A stretch of 43,672 bases of DNA from Amycolatopsis sp. MtRt-6 (GCF_017308975.1 NZ_JADWPD010000054.1:1-43672), one strand, 5' to 3'; positions 24,423 to 33,117 are shown, counted from the first letter of the stretch. Made by a program: numbers and translations. Notes: generated from the letters alone by a model not told the origin.

Positions 24423-25715
24423 TCAGAGCCGTCCGGCGGCCTTCAGGGCCAGGTACCGGTCCGCCAACGCCGGCGGCAGCTCCTCCGGGACCGCGTCCAC
24501 CACGCTCACCCCGTGCCGCACCAGGCGCTCGGTCATCCGGCTGCGCTCGGCCGTCGTGCGCGCCGCCGACGCCGCGTCGTAGACCGCTTCCGCGTCGCCG
24601 CGGGCCGTCAGCATCTCCGCCACCCGGGGGTCCGCCACCGACGCCACCACCAGCTCGTGCCGGCCGGTCAGCGAGCTCAGCACCGGGAACAACCCCTCCT
24701 CCAGCGGTGCCGCGTCCAGCCCGGTCAGCAGCACCACCAGCGCGCGCCGCCGCGTCCGCTGAAGGACCTCCGCGATCATCCCGCGCGCGTCCGTCTCGAC
24801 CAGCGACGGCTCCAGTGGCGCCATCGCGTTCACCAGCGACGTCAGCAACGCCGCCCCCGACGAGCCCTGCACCGCCGCCCGCAACCGGCGGTCGTACGCC
24901 AGCAGGTCGACGCGGTCCCCCGCCCGGGAAGCCAGTGCCGCCAGCAGCAACGCCGCGTCCATCGCCGCGTCGAGCCTCGGCGCGTCGCCCACCCGGCCCG
25001 CCGAGACGCGGCCGGTGTCGAGGACCAGCACCACGTGCCGGTCGCGCTCGGGGCGCCACGTCCGGACCATGACGTCCGCCGCGCGGGCGGTCGCGCGCCA
25101 GTCGATCGACCGGACGTCGTCGCCGATGACGTACTCGCGCAGCGAGTCGAACTCCGTGCCCTGGCCGCGGATCAGCACCGCGTTGCGGCCGTCGAGCTGC
25201 TGCAGGCGCGCCAGCCGCGACGGCAGGTGCTTGCGGCTGTGGAACGGCGGCAGCACCCGCACCGTCCACGGCACCGCGTGCGAACCCTGCCGGGCGGCCA
25301 GGCCCAGCGGCCCCACCGAGCGGACCGTCACCCGGGCCGCCGTCCGGTCTCCGCGCCGCGTCGGGCGCAACGCCGTCACCAGGGCCCGCCGCTCGCCCGC
25401 CGGGACGCGCAGGGCGTGCCGGTCCGCGGCACCCGCCGAAGGCGGCCACGCGTCGCGCAGCTGCCCGCGCACCGGACGGCGGCCGGGGTTCGCGACGACC
25501 AGCGTCACCTCGCACGGCTCGCCGAGCCGGACCGACGTGTCGCCCGAGCGCGCGAACGTCAGCGACCGGACGCCGCCCGCCAGCACGAGATCCACGACGA
25601 CCAGCACCAGCAGCACCGCGCCGACCGCCAGGATCCCGGTCGTGGACGGCAGCAGCAGCCCGACCACCAGGGCGCCGAACAGCGCCAGCGCCCCGAGCCT
25701 TCCGGTGACCGCCAT
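24423..25715 (-). CDS. DUF58 (vWA-like) protein
   Basis: 430 residues. Two N-terminal membrane segments (about 5-45), a beta-rich part, then the DUF58 signature EFDSLREYVIGDDVRSIDWR near the middle, followed by a vWA-like domain with VVLVLDTGRVSAG as the degenerate metal-site strand. DUF58 proteins are the usual partners of MoxR ATPases, which are thought to act as chaperones on vWA proteins. The ATG is one base after the MoxR stop, so the two are co-translated. It is the last gene of the five-gene leftward operon. Confidence 0.92.
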   Translation of the reverse strand: MAVTGRLGALALFGALVVGLLLPSTTGILAVGAVLLVLVVVDLVLAGGVRSLTFARSGDTSVRLGEPCEVTLVVANPGRRPVRGQLRDAWPPSAGAADRHALRVPAGERRALVTALRPTRRGDRTAARVTVRSVGPLGLAARQGSHAVPWTVRVLPPFHSRKHLPSRLARLQQLDGRNAVLIRGQGTEFDSLREYVIGDDVRSIDWRATARAADVMVRTWRPERDRHVVLVLDTGRVSAGRVGDAPRLDAAMDAALLLAALASRAGDRVDLLAYDRRLRAAVQGSSGAALLTSLVNAMAPLEPSLVETDARGMIAEVLQRTRRRALVVLLTGLDAAPLEEGLFPVLSSLTGRHELVVASVADPRVAEMLTARGDAEAVYDAASAARTTAERSRMTERLVRHGVSVVDAVPEELPPALADRYLALKAAGRL

Positions 25716-25716
25716 G

Positions 25717-26688
25717 TCAGCGCGGCACGGGCACGGACGCGAGCACGCGGTCCAGCACGCCGTCCGCGGTGACGCCCTCCAGCTCCGCCTCCGGCCGGAC
25801 GTCCAGGCGGTGCCGCAGCGCCGGCCGGGCGAGGGCCTTGACGTCGTCGGGGGTCGCGTAGTCGCGGCCGGCGAGCCACGCCCAGGCCCGGGTCACCGCG
25901 AGCAACGCCGTGGCGCCACGCGGCGAGACGCCGATGCGCACCGACGGCAGCGACCGCGTCGCCCGGCACAGGTCGACGACGTACCCGATCACCTCGGGCC
26001 CGACCGTCACCTTCGCGACGGCTTCCCGCGCGGCGGCCAGCTCGGGCGCGCCGGCGACCGCCTTGAGGCCCGCCGCCGCGAGGTTGCGCGGGTCGAAGCC
26101 CTGCGCGTGCCGCCACAGGATGCCGATCTCGTCCTCGCGCGAGGGCGCCGGCATGGTCAGCTTGAGCAGGAACCGGTCCAGCTGCGCCTCCGGCAGCGGG
26201 TAGGTGCCCTCGTACTCCACCGGGTTCTGGGTGGCGATCACGATGAACGGGTCGGGCAGCGGCCGCGACTTGCCGTCGAGCGAGACCTGCCGCTCCTCCA
26301 TCGCCTCCAGCAGCGACGACTGTGTCTTCGGCGGCGTGCGGTTGATCTCGTCGGCGAGCAGCAGGTTCGTGAACACCGGCCCCTCGCGGAAGGAGAACTC
26401 GCCGCTGTGCGCGTCGTAGACGATCGAGCCGGTGACGTCGCCGGGCATCAGGTCCGGGGTGAACTGCACCCGCGTGGTCTCCAGGTCCAGTGCCGCGGCC
26501 AACGCCCGCACCAGCAGCGTCTTCGCCACCCCCGGGACGCCTTCGAGCAGCACGTGCCCCCGGCAGAGCAGCGCCAGGATCAGCCCGGTGACCGCGGCTT
26601 CGTTGCCGACGACGGCCTTGCCGACCTCGGCGCGCAACGCGATCAGCGCGTCGCGGGCCCCGGTCGCGTTCTCGGTACCGCTGGTCAA
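25717..26688 (-). CDS. MoxR-family AAA+ ATPase (TTG start)
   Basis: 323 residues. Walker A GVPGVAKT (50-57), the MoxR-type FTPDLMPGDVTGS (76-88), Walker B LLADEINR (about 109-116), sensor region IATQNPVEYEGTYPLPEAQLDRF and a C-terminal lid with RIGVSPRGATALLAVTRAWA. MoxR proteins use ATP to remodel or metallate vWA-type partners, here most likely the adjacent DUF58 protein. The start is TTG 26688, forming a TTGA overlap with the DUF4350 stop and preceded by AGGG; no ATG or GTG lies early enough to keep the conserved N-terminal helix. Confidence 0.94.
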   Translation of the reverse strand: MTSGTENATGARDALIALRAEVGKAVVGNEAAVTGLILALLCRGHVLLEGVPGVAKTLLVRALAAALDLETTRVQFTPDLMPGDVTGSIVYDAHSGEFSFREGPVFTNLLLADEINRTPPKTQSSLLEAMEERQVSLDGKSRPLPDPFIVIATQNPVEYEGTYPLPEAQLDRFLLKLTMPAPSREDEIGILWRHAQGFDPRNLAAAGLKAVAGAPELAAAREAVAKVTVGPEVIGYVVDLCRATRSLPSVRIGVSPRGATALLAVTRAWAWLAGRDYATPDDVKALARPALRHRLDVRPEAELEGVTADGVLDRVLASVPVPR

Positions 26689-27824
26689 GTTCGCCCTGCC
26701 TCTCGTTCCACCCTGTCCAGTTCGTCCGCCAGCCGGACCAGCGCGGGGTCGTCCGGCACCGGCGGGCCGTAGAGGACCGCGCCGACGTCGTTCGCCGACC
26801 GGCCGGTCCGCGTGCTCACCGACGCCACCAGCGCCTGCGCGTCGGCGTCGCGCGGCAGCCCCAGCGCGGTCCGCAGCCGGCCGCGGGCCGCCTCCCGCAG
26901 CGTCTCACCCGCGTGCCCGGCGGCCTTCGCCCGCCGGTACAGCCGGGCCCGGCCCTCGGCCGTTTCCGCCGCGCGGACGACGATCGGCAGCGGCTCGGTG
27001 ACGACCGGGCCGAGCCGGCGGGCCCGCCACAGCGCCAGCAGCGCCACGGCGGCGAACGCCTGCGCGGCGCCGTAGTACCAGCCGTCCGGGATCAGGTCGA
27101 AGATCGACCGGCGGGAGTCGTCCAGCGCCGGGTCCGACGTCGTCGGCAGGTACCAGACGAGCTTGGGGTGCGCGCCGAGCAGGCGCAGCGCCAGCGCCGC
27201 GTTGCCCTGTTCGGCGAGCCGCGCGTTGGTCAGCGGCGCCGGCGTGCCGAGCAGCGTCGTCGTGCGGTCCCCTTCGGCGAGCTGCAGGAGCGTGCCACCG
27301 CCGTCCTCGCCGGGGTAGCACGAGCGCGCGCCGGGCGAGGCGTAGCCGATCCCGCCGAGCGTGGCCTCGCCGGCCGCGACCGCCGCGGCGACCGTGCACT
27401 GCGGCTTGAGGGTGCCGATGTCGCTGTGCCCGGCCGGGTGCACCAGCGGCAGCGAATCACGCAGCGTCGCCTCCCCCGGCGTCACGAGGACGACGTCGGC
27501 CGCGCGCTCCCGCAGCGTGTCGAACCGCTTGGCGGGGGCCAGATCCGGGGCGGTCACCAGCAGTGTCGCGTCGTCGCCGACTTCGGCGTCCGCTTCGGCG
27601 ATCGTGTGCGCGACCCGGACGTCGACGCCCTGGTCCTTCAGCAGGGCCGCGAGGGCGTGCGCGCCACCCTGTTCGTACGAACCGGGTTCGAGCGCGCCGT
27701 AGGCCTGTTCGCCGCGGCCGAGCAGGAGCAGGGCGCCGGTGAGGAAGATCAGGGCGAGCAGGGCCAGGGGGACGCGGGCGCCGCGCCAGACCCGGCGCAC
27801 GTCCGGCGAAACCGAGGTCGTCAC
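26685..27824 (-). CDS. DUF4350-domain membrane protein
   Basis: 379 residues. A membrane segment near 19-36 leads into an outer domain with YGALEPGSYEQGGAHALAALLKDQGVDV (start of DUF4350), and a second membrane segment (about 252-268) returns to a cytoplasmic helical tail rich in Arg and Glu. The DUF4350 fold resembles glutamine-amidotransferase-like subunits but lacks a clear catalytic Cys motif here. Its genes sit between DUF4129 and MoxR in many actinomycetes (Rv3691 position). GTG start overlapping the DUF4129 stop (GTGA) and stop overlapping the MoxR TTG. Function unknown. Confidence 0.87.
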   Translation of the reverse strand: MTTSVSPDVRRVWRGARVPLALLALIFLTGALLLLGRGEQAYGALEPGSYEQGGAHALAALLKDQGVDVRVAHTIAEADAEVGDDATLLVTAPDLAPAKRFDTLRERAADVVLVTPGEATLRDSLPLVHPAGHSDIGTLKPQCTVAAAVAAGEATLGGIGYASPGARSCYPGEDGGGTLLQLAEGDRTTTLLGTPAPLTNARLAEQGNAALALRLLGAHPKLVWYLPTTSDPALDDSRRSIFDLIPDGWYYGAAQAFAAVALLALWRARRLGPVVTEPLPIVVRAAETAEGRARLYRRAKAAGHAGETLREAARGRLRTALGLPRDADAQALVASVSTRTGRSANDVGAVLYGPPVPDDPALVRLADELDRVEREAGRT

Positions 27825-28459
27825 GAGGCCGCCATGGCGACCGGCCGCTCACGGCGGCAGCGTTCGTCCAGCTCGGTCAGCGCCTGGTACGCGGCTTCGG
27901 TGCCTTCGCGGCCGCCGTAGTGGACGTCGTCGAAGAGCCGCGCGCCCCGCCGCAGGTCGTCCGCGACGTTCGGCAGCAGCACCCCGGCCTCGGCGGCGGC
28001 CTCGTCGGCCGTCCGGCCGGAACGGGTGTCGAGCAGCGCGCGTTCCTCCAGGGCCCGCACGACGGCGCGGAAGCGGTCGCGGACGGCGTCGTCGAACCGG
28101 CCCGCGGCGGCGGCTGCCGCGGCCGACCGGCGGTAGTCGTCCGCGTTCCTGCGCTGCCCGCCGAAGACGACGCGATCGGCCCGCGCCGCGCGGGCGACCT
28201 TGCCGGTGCGCAGCCGGATCACCACGGCGAGCACGATCAGCAGCGCGAGGACCAGCAGCACGCCGAAGATCCCGCCGGGGACGTCCGAGGCCAGGCTGTT
28301 CAGCAGCTTTTCCAGCTGCTCCCCCAGCCACTGGCCGATCTCCTGCAGGAAGCTCGGCCGGGCGTCCCGGTACTTCGGGTCCGAGAGCTCCGCTTCGGCC
28401 GCGCGCCGGGCCGCGTCCCGGTCGATGTCGACCGGGACGTCGGTGAGCCGGAAGGTCAC
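27821..28459 (-). CDS. DUF4129-domain membrane protein
   Basis: 212 residues from the second of two adjacent GTG codons (28459), chosen because it gives the GTGA overlap with the upstream stop that the other genes of this operon show. Order: amphipathic N-terminal helix (VDIDRDAARRAAEAELSDP), a membrane segment about 65-84 (GIFGVLLVLALLIVLAVVI), and a cytoplasmic DUF4129 domain with GRFDDAVRDRFRAVVRALEERALLD and LFDDVHYGG. DUF4129 often forms the tail of transglutaminase-like proteins; here it stands alone. The role is unknown, but it is fixed in this cluster. Confidence 0.88.
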   Translation of the reverse strand: MTFRLTDVPVDIDRDAARRAAEAELSDPKYRDARPSFLQEIGQWLGEQLEKLLNSLASDVPGGIFGVLLVLALLIVLAVVIRLRTGKVARAARADRVVFGGQRRNADDYRRSAAAAAAAGRFDDAVRDRFRAVVRALEERALLDTRSGRTADEAAAEAGVLLPNVADDLRRGARLFDDVHYGGREGTEAAYQALTELDERCRRERPVAMAAS

Positions 28460-29655
28460 CACGCCTGCGGCGGCTGGACCCCCGCGGCACGGGCCAGCTC
28501 GATGTCCATGCCTTCGCGGCGCATCCGCTGGTCGAGGTAGACGATCACGGTGACCAGCGCGACGAACGGGATCGAGATCGTGCCGGCGATGACCTGGCCG
28601 GCCGAGGCCAGCAGCAGGTCGCCGGTGCTCGGCACGGTCACCTTGGCCGGGTTGAACAGCTGGCTGAACGTCCCCGTGCCGATGGTGAACGGCAGCGAGA
28701 TGATGTTCTGGAAGAACCCCTCGATGATCTTGGCCAGCAGCAGCACGCCGAGCACCCGCCAGAACGCGCCGGAGACCAGCTTGACCGACCGCGCGAACGC
28801 CGTCCGGAACGTCCCGCGTTCGAGCACGAGCGCCGGCGCGGCCAGCGCCCAGAACGTCCAGGCGAGCACGCCCGGGATGATGCAGAGCATGATGCCGATG
28901 GTGCTCAGGAGCGAGTAGACGAACGCCACGCCGAGCAGCGGCAGCAGCCGCGGCTGCACCTCGCGCCAGGCGATGCCGAAGCTGACCTCGCGGCCCAGCG
29001 CGGCGCGGCCCATCACCGCGGCCATCAGGCCGGTCGTGACGGTCAGCAGGAACGTCGTGATCAGCGACGAGGAGATCAGCACGAGGAACAGGTCGCCGAA
29101 CGTGCCGAGGAGGGCGTCGCGGAGCTCTTGATCGGTCGCCGCCGGGCCGAGCTGGGCCGTCGTGGCGAAGCTCGCCAGGTCCGTGAGGATGTACTTCTGC
29201 AGCACGAACGTGATCGCGGCGGTGAGCACCGACGCCACCGCGCCGATGCCGAGCACCAGCAGCGCGTGCCGGCGGATCGCGGTGATCGCGCCGTCGAGGA
29301 TGTCGCCGATGTTGAGCGGCCGCAGCGCGATCACGCCCGGCTTGCCGAGCCCGTTCGGGTTCCAGCGCGGCGGCTGGTACGGCGCCTGCGGGTACTGCGG
29401 CTGCTGCTGCCCGGTGAACGGCGGCAGCCCGCCCGGCTGGTGGGTGGGCCCGTGCTGCCAGCCCGGGGGCGGCGCCGGCGGCGTGGCCTGCGCGTCCGGC
29501 GCCTGCCAGCCCCGCGGCGGCGTCGCCGGTGACGCGGCGTGATCTTCGGGCCGTTTCGGCTCACCCGATCCGGGGGCGGCAGCCGGGGGCACGCCCTGGC
29601 TCGGAGTCGGCGTGTCGGCGCACTCGCCGCCGGGCGCGCCACCGGTGTCTGTCAT
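28456..29655 (-). CDS. Multi-pass membrane protein, glycerophosphodiester phosphodiesterase membrane-domain type
   Basis: 399 residues. The first 120 are Pro/Gln-rich and cytoplasmic (PPGWQHGPTHQPGG, QQQPQYPQAPYQPPRW), followed by LRPLNIGDILDGAITAIRRH, the hallmark opening of this membrane domain, and about six membrane segments. No phosphodiesterase catalytic domain is attached, so enzyme activity should not be inferred. It heads the operon with DUF4129, DUF4350, MoxR and DUF58 (Rv3689-type position). ATG 29655 has AGGGG eight bases upstream. Confidence 0.85.
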   Translation of the reverse strand: MTDTGGAPGGECADTPTPSQGVPPAAAPGSGEPKRPEDHAASPATPPRGWQAPDAQATPPAPPPGWQHGPTHQPGGLPPFTGQQQPQYPQAPYQPPRWNPNGLGKPGVIALRPLNIGDILDGAITAIRRHALLVLGIGAVASVLTAAITFVLQKYILTDLASFATTAQLGPAATDQELRDALLGTFGDLFLVLISSSLITTFLLTVTTGLMAAVMGRAALGREVSFGIAWREVQPRLLPLLGVAFVYSLLSTIGIMLCIIPGVLAWTFWALAAPALVLERGTFRTAFARSVKLVSGAFWRVLGVLLLAKIIEGFFQNIISLPFTIGTGTFSQLFNPAKVTVPSTGDLLLASAGQVIAGTISIPFVALVTVIVYLDQRMRREGMDIELARAAGVQPPQAW

Positions 29656-29788
29656 CGAAGCCCCTCGCCTGCAGTACCTGGTTGGCAACACTCTCTCAGA
29701 GCCGATTGCACCCGGCCAGACCTGGGGTGACGTCCGCGCGCCGTGACACCGCGCGCACGGACGGGTGCGAGACGCCCCATTCCCCCGA

Positions 29789-29794
29789 TATGCT
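29789..29794 (+). promoter_or_regulatory. -10 candidate (TATGCT) for the second HEYGH peptidase
   Basis: Same TATGCTGA octamer as at 20712. It lies in the 193-base divergent gap (29656-29848), which also holds an imperfect GC-rich dyad around 29731-29764 and otherwise nothing I can name. Confidence 0.4.
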
Positions 29795-29848
29795 GAATGG
29801 CGGGATCGGGTACCCCCGGTCCGTACCGAGACCCTTCGGGACTGCCTA

Positions 29849-30925
29849 GTGACGCAACCGCCCCCCGGCCAGGTACCGCCTCGCGGGACCGTCCAGCCGC
29901 CGCCGGTGCCGGATGCGCAACCGGATCTCCCGTGGCTGGGCCGCCCGCACACCGTGTCCGCGCCGAAGCGCCGTTCGCCGGCGGCGGTGATCGGCGTGTG
30001 CCTGGGCGCGGTGGCCGTGCTGGTGCTCGGCCTGGTCGCCATCGTGGCCCTCAACCGCGGCAACACCCCGCTGGCCAACCCCAACTTCCGTGACGCACCG
30101 TCGTCCCAGGACAGTCCCGCGCCGCTGCCGCCCGGTGGCGCCGGTGCCCCGGCTTCGGCGTCGAACCCGGCGACCGAGCCGTCCGAGCCCAGCGCGACCG
30201 GCCCGCAGAAGATCCTCAAGCTCGCCGACCACCCGATCCTGCAGGACCCGAACGCCGGCCTGCAGAACCGCGTCTGCACGCTGCCGCCCTGGCAGAGCAC
30301 GCAGGCGGGCGCGGAAGCGTTCTTCACCGCCGCCAGCAAGTGCCTCGACGCCGCGTGGGGCCCCTTCCTCGAGGCCTACCGCCTGCCGTTCACGCCGCCG
30401 TCGCTGCACTTCCCGACCGGCGCGAGCTTCGAGACCGAGTGCGGCACCATCCAGGTCGGCATCGCGACGGCCGCGTACTACTGCGAAAACAACCTGTACG
30501 TCCCGTTCCGCGGCCTGCAGACCGACCAGTACGGCAACAACCCCGGCGTCTACCTGGCCCTGTTCGCCCACGAGTACGGCCACCACGTCCAGGAGGTCGC
30601 CGGGCTGATGGACGCGGCCTGGCAGAAGATCTACGAGGCGGGCCAGAACAGCCCGGCCGGGCTCGAGATGTCGCGCCGCAAGGAACTGCAGGCCCAGTGC
30701 TTCTCGGGCATGTTCCTCGGCGCGCACGTCGACCAGGGCGGCACGATCACCCGCGACATGTACAACAAGGCCTGGAACGACCAGGAGACCCGCGGCGACA
30801 ACACGTCCCGCAGCCACGACCACGGCACGAACGCGCACTACGCGGCCTGGTGGCGGGCGGGCGCGACGAGCAACCGGATCGCCGACTGCAACACCTTCGC
30901 GGCGCCGTCGTCCGAGGTCAGCTAG
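29849..30925 (+). CDS. Membrane-anchored neutral zinc metallopeptidase (YpfJ-like), second paralogue
   Basis: 358 residues. A short Pro-rich cytoplasmic tail (1-40), one membrane segment (about 46-68, AAVIGVCLGAVAVLVLGLVAIVAL), a linker and an extracellular zinc-peptidase domain with HEYGHH at 241-246 and KELQAQCFSGMFLG. It shares with the paralogue at 20790 the NAGLQNR/DYGLQN, ASKCLDAAW/GIGCLDAMW and CNTF/CNTW segments, including conserved cysteines. GTG 29849 was chosen because the protein then begins with the Pro-rich tail; the frame is open to 29765. It is divergent from the membrane-protein operon. Its last eight bases overlap the end of the convergent gene. Confidence 0.88.
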   Translation: MTQPPPGQVPPRGTVQPPPVPDAQPDLPWLGRPHTVSAPKRRSPAAVIGVCLGAVAVLVLGLVAIVALNRGNTPLANPNFRDAPSSQDSPAPLPPGGAGAPASASNPATEPSEPSATGPQKILKLADHPILQDPNAGLQNRVCTLPPWQSTQAGAEAFFTAASKCLDAAWGPFLEAYRLPFTPPSLHFPTGASFETECGTIQVGIATAAYYCENNLYVPFRGLQTDQYGNNPGVYLALFAHEYGHHVQEVAGLMDAAWQKIYEAGQNSPAGLEMSRRKELQAQCFSGMFLGAHVDQGGTITRDMYNKAWNDQETRGDNTSRSHDHGTNAHYAAWWRAGATSNRIADCNTFAAPSSEVS

Positions 30926-31388
30926 CCGGTTCGGGCCGGGCTGCCTTGGGGCGCAGCGGGATGCTCAGCCAGAGGTAGACGAACATCCCGCCGGAGAAGC
31001 ACGCGAACACCAGCAGCGCCAGGCCCAGCGGGCGCCGGGCGTCCGACGAGCCCATCGACGTGTCCGCGACGGTGACGGCGACCGGGCCCTGGTCCGGCAG
31101 CGTCTCCGGGACGGCGACCTCGATGCGTTCGCCCTGGCCGTGCCCGCAGCCGTCGAGCGTGCCCTCGTGGGTCTTCCCGGTGACGGTGAACTTCACGGTC
31201 TCCTTCGCGTCCGACGCCCCGCACGGCGCCGGCTTGGTGACCTCCGCCTGCACCGGCGCGCCGAGGACGTCGTTGCCGATCCCCAACAGCCCGGGCCCGG
31301 CCAGCCAGGCGAGCAGCACGACGAGCACGCCCGCCGCGGCGGGGATCGCCACCGTGGGCCACTTGAGGGCGAGGGATCGCGGGGGCAC
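30918..31388 (-). CDS. Small membrane protein with extracytoplasmic domain, unknown family
   Basis: 156 residues, not recognised. A membrane segment at about 13-36 and another at about 120-142 enclose an outer domain of some 80 residues with two cysteines (PCGASDAKE and DGCGHGQGER) that may pair, and HEGTLDGCGHG as the most distinctive stretch. Topology is therefore in-out-in. GTG start at 31388. It is downstream of the potassium-channel gene by 45 bases and convergent with the zinc-peptidase gene, overlapping its 3' end by eight bases. Confidence 0.75.
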   Translation of the reverse strand: MPPRSLALKWPTVAIPAAAGVLVVLLAWLAGPGLLGIGNDVLGAPVQAEVTKPAPCGASDAKETVKFTVTGKTHEGTLDGCGHGQGERIEVAVPETLPDQGPVAVTVADTSMGSSDARRPLGLALLVFACFSGGMFVYLWLSIPLRPKAARPEPAS

Positions 31389-31433
31389 CCGGCCATGGTT
31401 CCAGATCCCGCGGGCAAAACCCAGGCGCCCTGG

Positions 31434-32513
31434 TCAGCGCTCGATCTTCTCCGCCTGCGTCACCTTCTTGACGTACAGCAGCTTGTCGCCCGGCTCGATG
31501 GCGTCGGCCTGCGGGGCGTCGATGCGGTAGAGGACACCGTCGCGGACCAGGCCGAGCACGAGATCGCCCAGGTGCCGCGGCGACCCGCCCTCTTCGGACG
31601 GTTCGACCGCCCGCTCGGCGATGGCCAGGCCCGATTCGGGCGTCAGCAGGTCCTCCATGATGTCGACGACCAGTGGCGTCGACGTCGCCATGCCGAGCAG
31701 CCGCCCGGCCGTCTCGCTGGAGACCACGACCTGGTTGGCGCCGGACTGCTTGACCAGGTGGACGTTCTCCGCTTCCCGCACCGACGCGACGATGTGCGCC
31801 TTCGGGGCCAGCTCGCGGGCGGTGAGCGTGACGAGCACCGCGGTGTCGTCCCGGTTCGGGGCGACCACGACCGCGCGCGCGTGCTGCACCGCGGCGACGC
31901 GCAGGACGTCGGACCGGGTGGCCGAGCCGTGCACGGCGACGAGACCGAGCGCGCTGGCCGCGTCGAGGGCCTGCTGGTCGGTGTCGACGACGACGATCTG
32001 GCCCGGGGCGATGTTCTCGTCGCCGAGCAGCGCGTTGACGGCGGACCGGCCCTTGGTGCCGAACCCGACGACGACCGTGTGGTCGCGCACCTTCGTCCTC
32101 CACTTCTGGATCTTGAACGCCTGGCGGGAGCGCTCGGTGAGCACTTCGAGCGTGGTCCCGACCAGGACGATGAGGAAGAGCACCCGCAGCGGGGTGATCA
32201 CCAGGACGTTCACCAGCCGGGCGGACGACGTGGCCGGCGCGATGTCGCCGTAGCCGGTCGTCGACAGCGAGACGGTGGCGTAGTACAGGCTGTCCAGCAG
32301 GGACAGGCCGTCACCGTTCGCGTCGCGGTAGCCGTCGCGGTCGAGGTAGACGATGATCACCGTGGCCAGCAGCGCGAGCGTCGCGCCGATGATCCGCTTG
32401 ACGATCGAGCGGAGCGGGCTGATCGTCAGCTCGGGCATCCGCAGGATGCCGACGAGCTCGTGATCGGGCCGATCGGTGAGACTGCCCAGCGGCAACCGCT
32501 TCAGGGCCTTCAT
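31434..32513 (-). CDS. Two-helix potassium channel with RCK (TrkA-N) domain
   Basis: 359 residues. Membrane helix at about 41-56, pore loop with the selectivity filter TTGYGD (85-90), second helix about 98-125, then a Rossmann-type RCK domain starting VVVGFGTKGRSAVN (147-160) with the acidic strand end VVVDTD, and a C-terminal TrkA-C-like part. Such channels gate K+ flux by ligand or nucleotide binding to the RCK ring. It is in the position of Rv3200c next to adnB in M. tuberculosis, but a DoxX-like gene and a repeat array now separate it from adnB. ATG 32513 has GGGAG seven bases upstream. Confidence 0.92.
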   Translation of the reverse strand: MKALKRLPLGSLTDRPDHELVGILRMPELTISPLRSIVKRIIGATLALLATVIIVYLDRDGYRDANGDGLSLLDSLYYATVSLSTTGYGDIAPATSSARLVNVLVITPLRVLFLIVLVGTTLEVLTERSRQAFKIQKWRTKVRDHTVVVGFGTKGRSAVNALLGDENIAPGQIVVVDTDQQALDAASALGLVAVHGSATRSDVLRVAAVQHARAVVVAPNRDDTAVLVTLTARELAPKAHIVASVREAENVHLVKQSGANQVVVSSETAGRLLGMATSTPLVVDIMEDLLTPESGLAIAERAVEPSEEGGSPRHLGDLVLGLVRDGVLYRIDAPQADAIEPGDKLLYVKKVTQAEKIER

Positions 32514-32604
32514 GCACCTGCTCCCAGCGGCAGGTGTCGAGCGTCACTCACGCCCGGAGGATAGCCGAACCGGACACCACGCCGCCGCGTGAAACGATGC
32601 ATTC

Positions 32605-32967
32605 ATGGCAACCTCGCAACGGCCCGCGCACCTGCTGGCGGCCGCGCTGGGCTTCATGGGCGTCCTGCACTTCGCGGTCCCGAAGCCGTTCGACGGCCTG
32701 ATCCCGGCGTCGTTGCCGGGGTCGCGGCGGGCCTGGACGTACGGATCGGGCGTGGCGGAGCTGGCGGTCGCGGCCGCGGTGGCGGCCCCGCGCACCCGCC
32801 GTCTCGGCGGCCTGGCGGCGGCGTTGCTGTTCCTGGGCGTGTTCCCGGGAAACGTGAAGATGGCGCTGGACGCGCGCACCACGCCCCAGCGGGCGATCGC
32901 CTGGGCCCGGCTGCCGCTGCAGTGGCCGCTGATCGCGTGGGCCCTGAAGGTCCGCGACAACGCGTAA
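32605..32967 (+). CDS. DoxX-like small membrane protein
   Basis: 120 residues with four hydrophobic segments. HLLAAALGFMGVLHFAVPKPFDGLIP and YGSGVAELAVAAAVAAP followed by FPGNVKMALDAR resemble DoxX-family quinol-oxidase-like membrane proteins. No enzymatic residues can be assigned. ATG 32605 lacks an evident ribosome-binding site. It is divergent from the potassium channel and convergent with adnB; the 143 bases after it are filled by the 21-bp repeat array. Confidence 0.75.
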   Translation: MATSQRPAHLLAAALGFMGVLHFAVPKPFDGLIPASLPGSRRAWTYGSGVAELAVAAAVAAPRTRRLGGLAAALLFLGVFPGNVKMALDARTTPQRAIAWARLPLQWPLIAWALKVRDNA

Positions 32968-32981
32968 CCCGTGATCAGCGG

Positions 32982-33117
32982 GGCATCACGCGTGTCTGAG
33001 CGGGCATCACGCGTGTCTGGAGAGGCATCAGCCCGATACCCGCCTGATCACGCGTGATGCCCCTTCAATCACGTGTGATGCCTCTCTGATCACGAGAGAT
33101 GCCCCTCGGATCACGCC
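32982..33117. repeat. Family B array: seven 21-bp-period palindromic units
   Basis: Units begin at 32982, 33003 and 33024 in one orientation (GGCATCACGCGTG type) and at 33046, 33067, 33088 and 33109 in the other (GATCACGCGTGATGCC type). The period is exactly 21 bp within each half, and most units centre on ATCACGCGTGAT, itself a perfect palindrome; units 3, 6 and 7 are degenerate. The two halves face each other, so the whole could extrude as one long hairpin. The last unit supplies the TGA of adnB (33111-33113). It lies between convergent genes. Confidence 0.9.

Noticed and set aside
32982..33117. CRISPR-like array
   Set aside because: Units are contiguous palindromes at 21 bp without unique spacers, in two orientations, and no cas genes are present.
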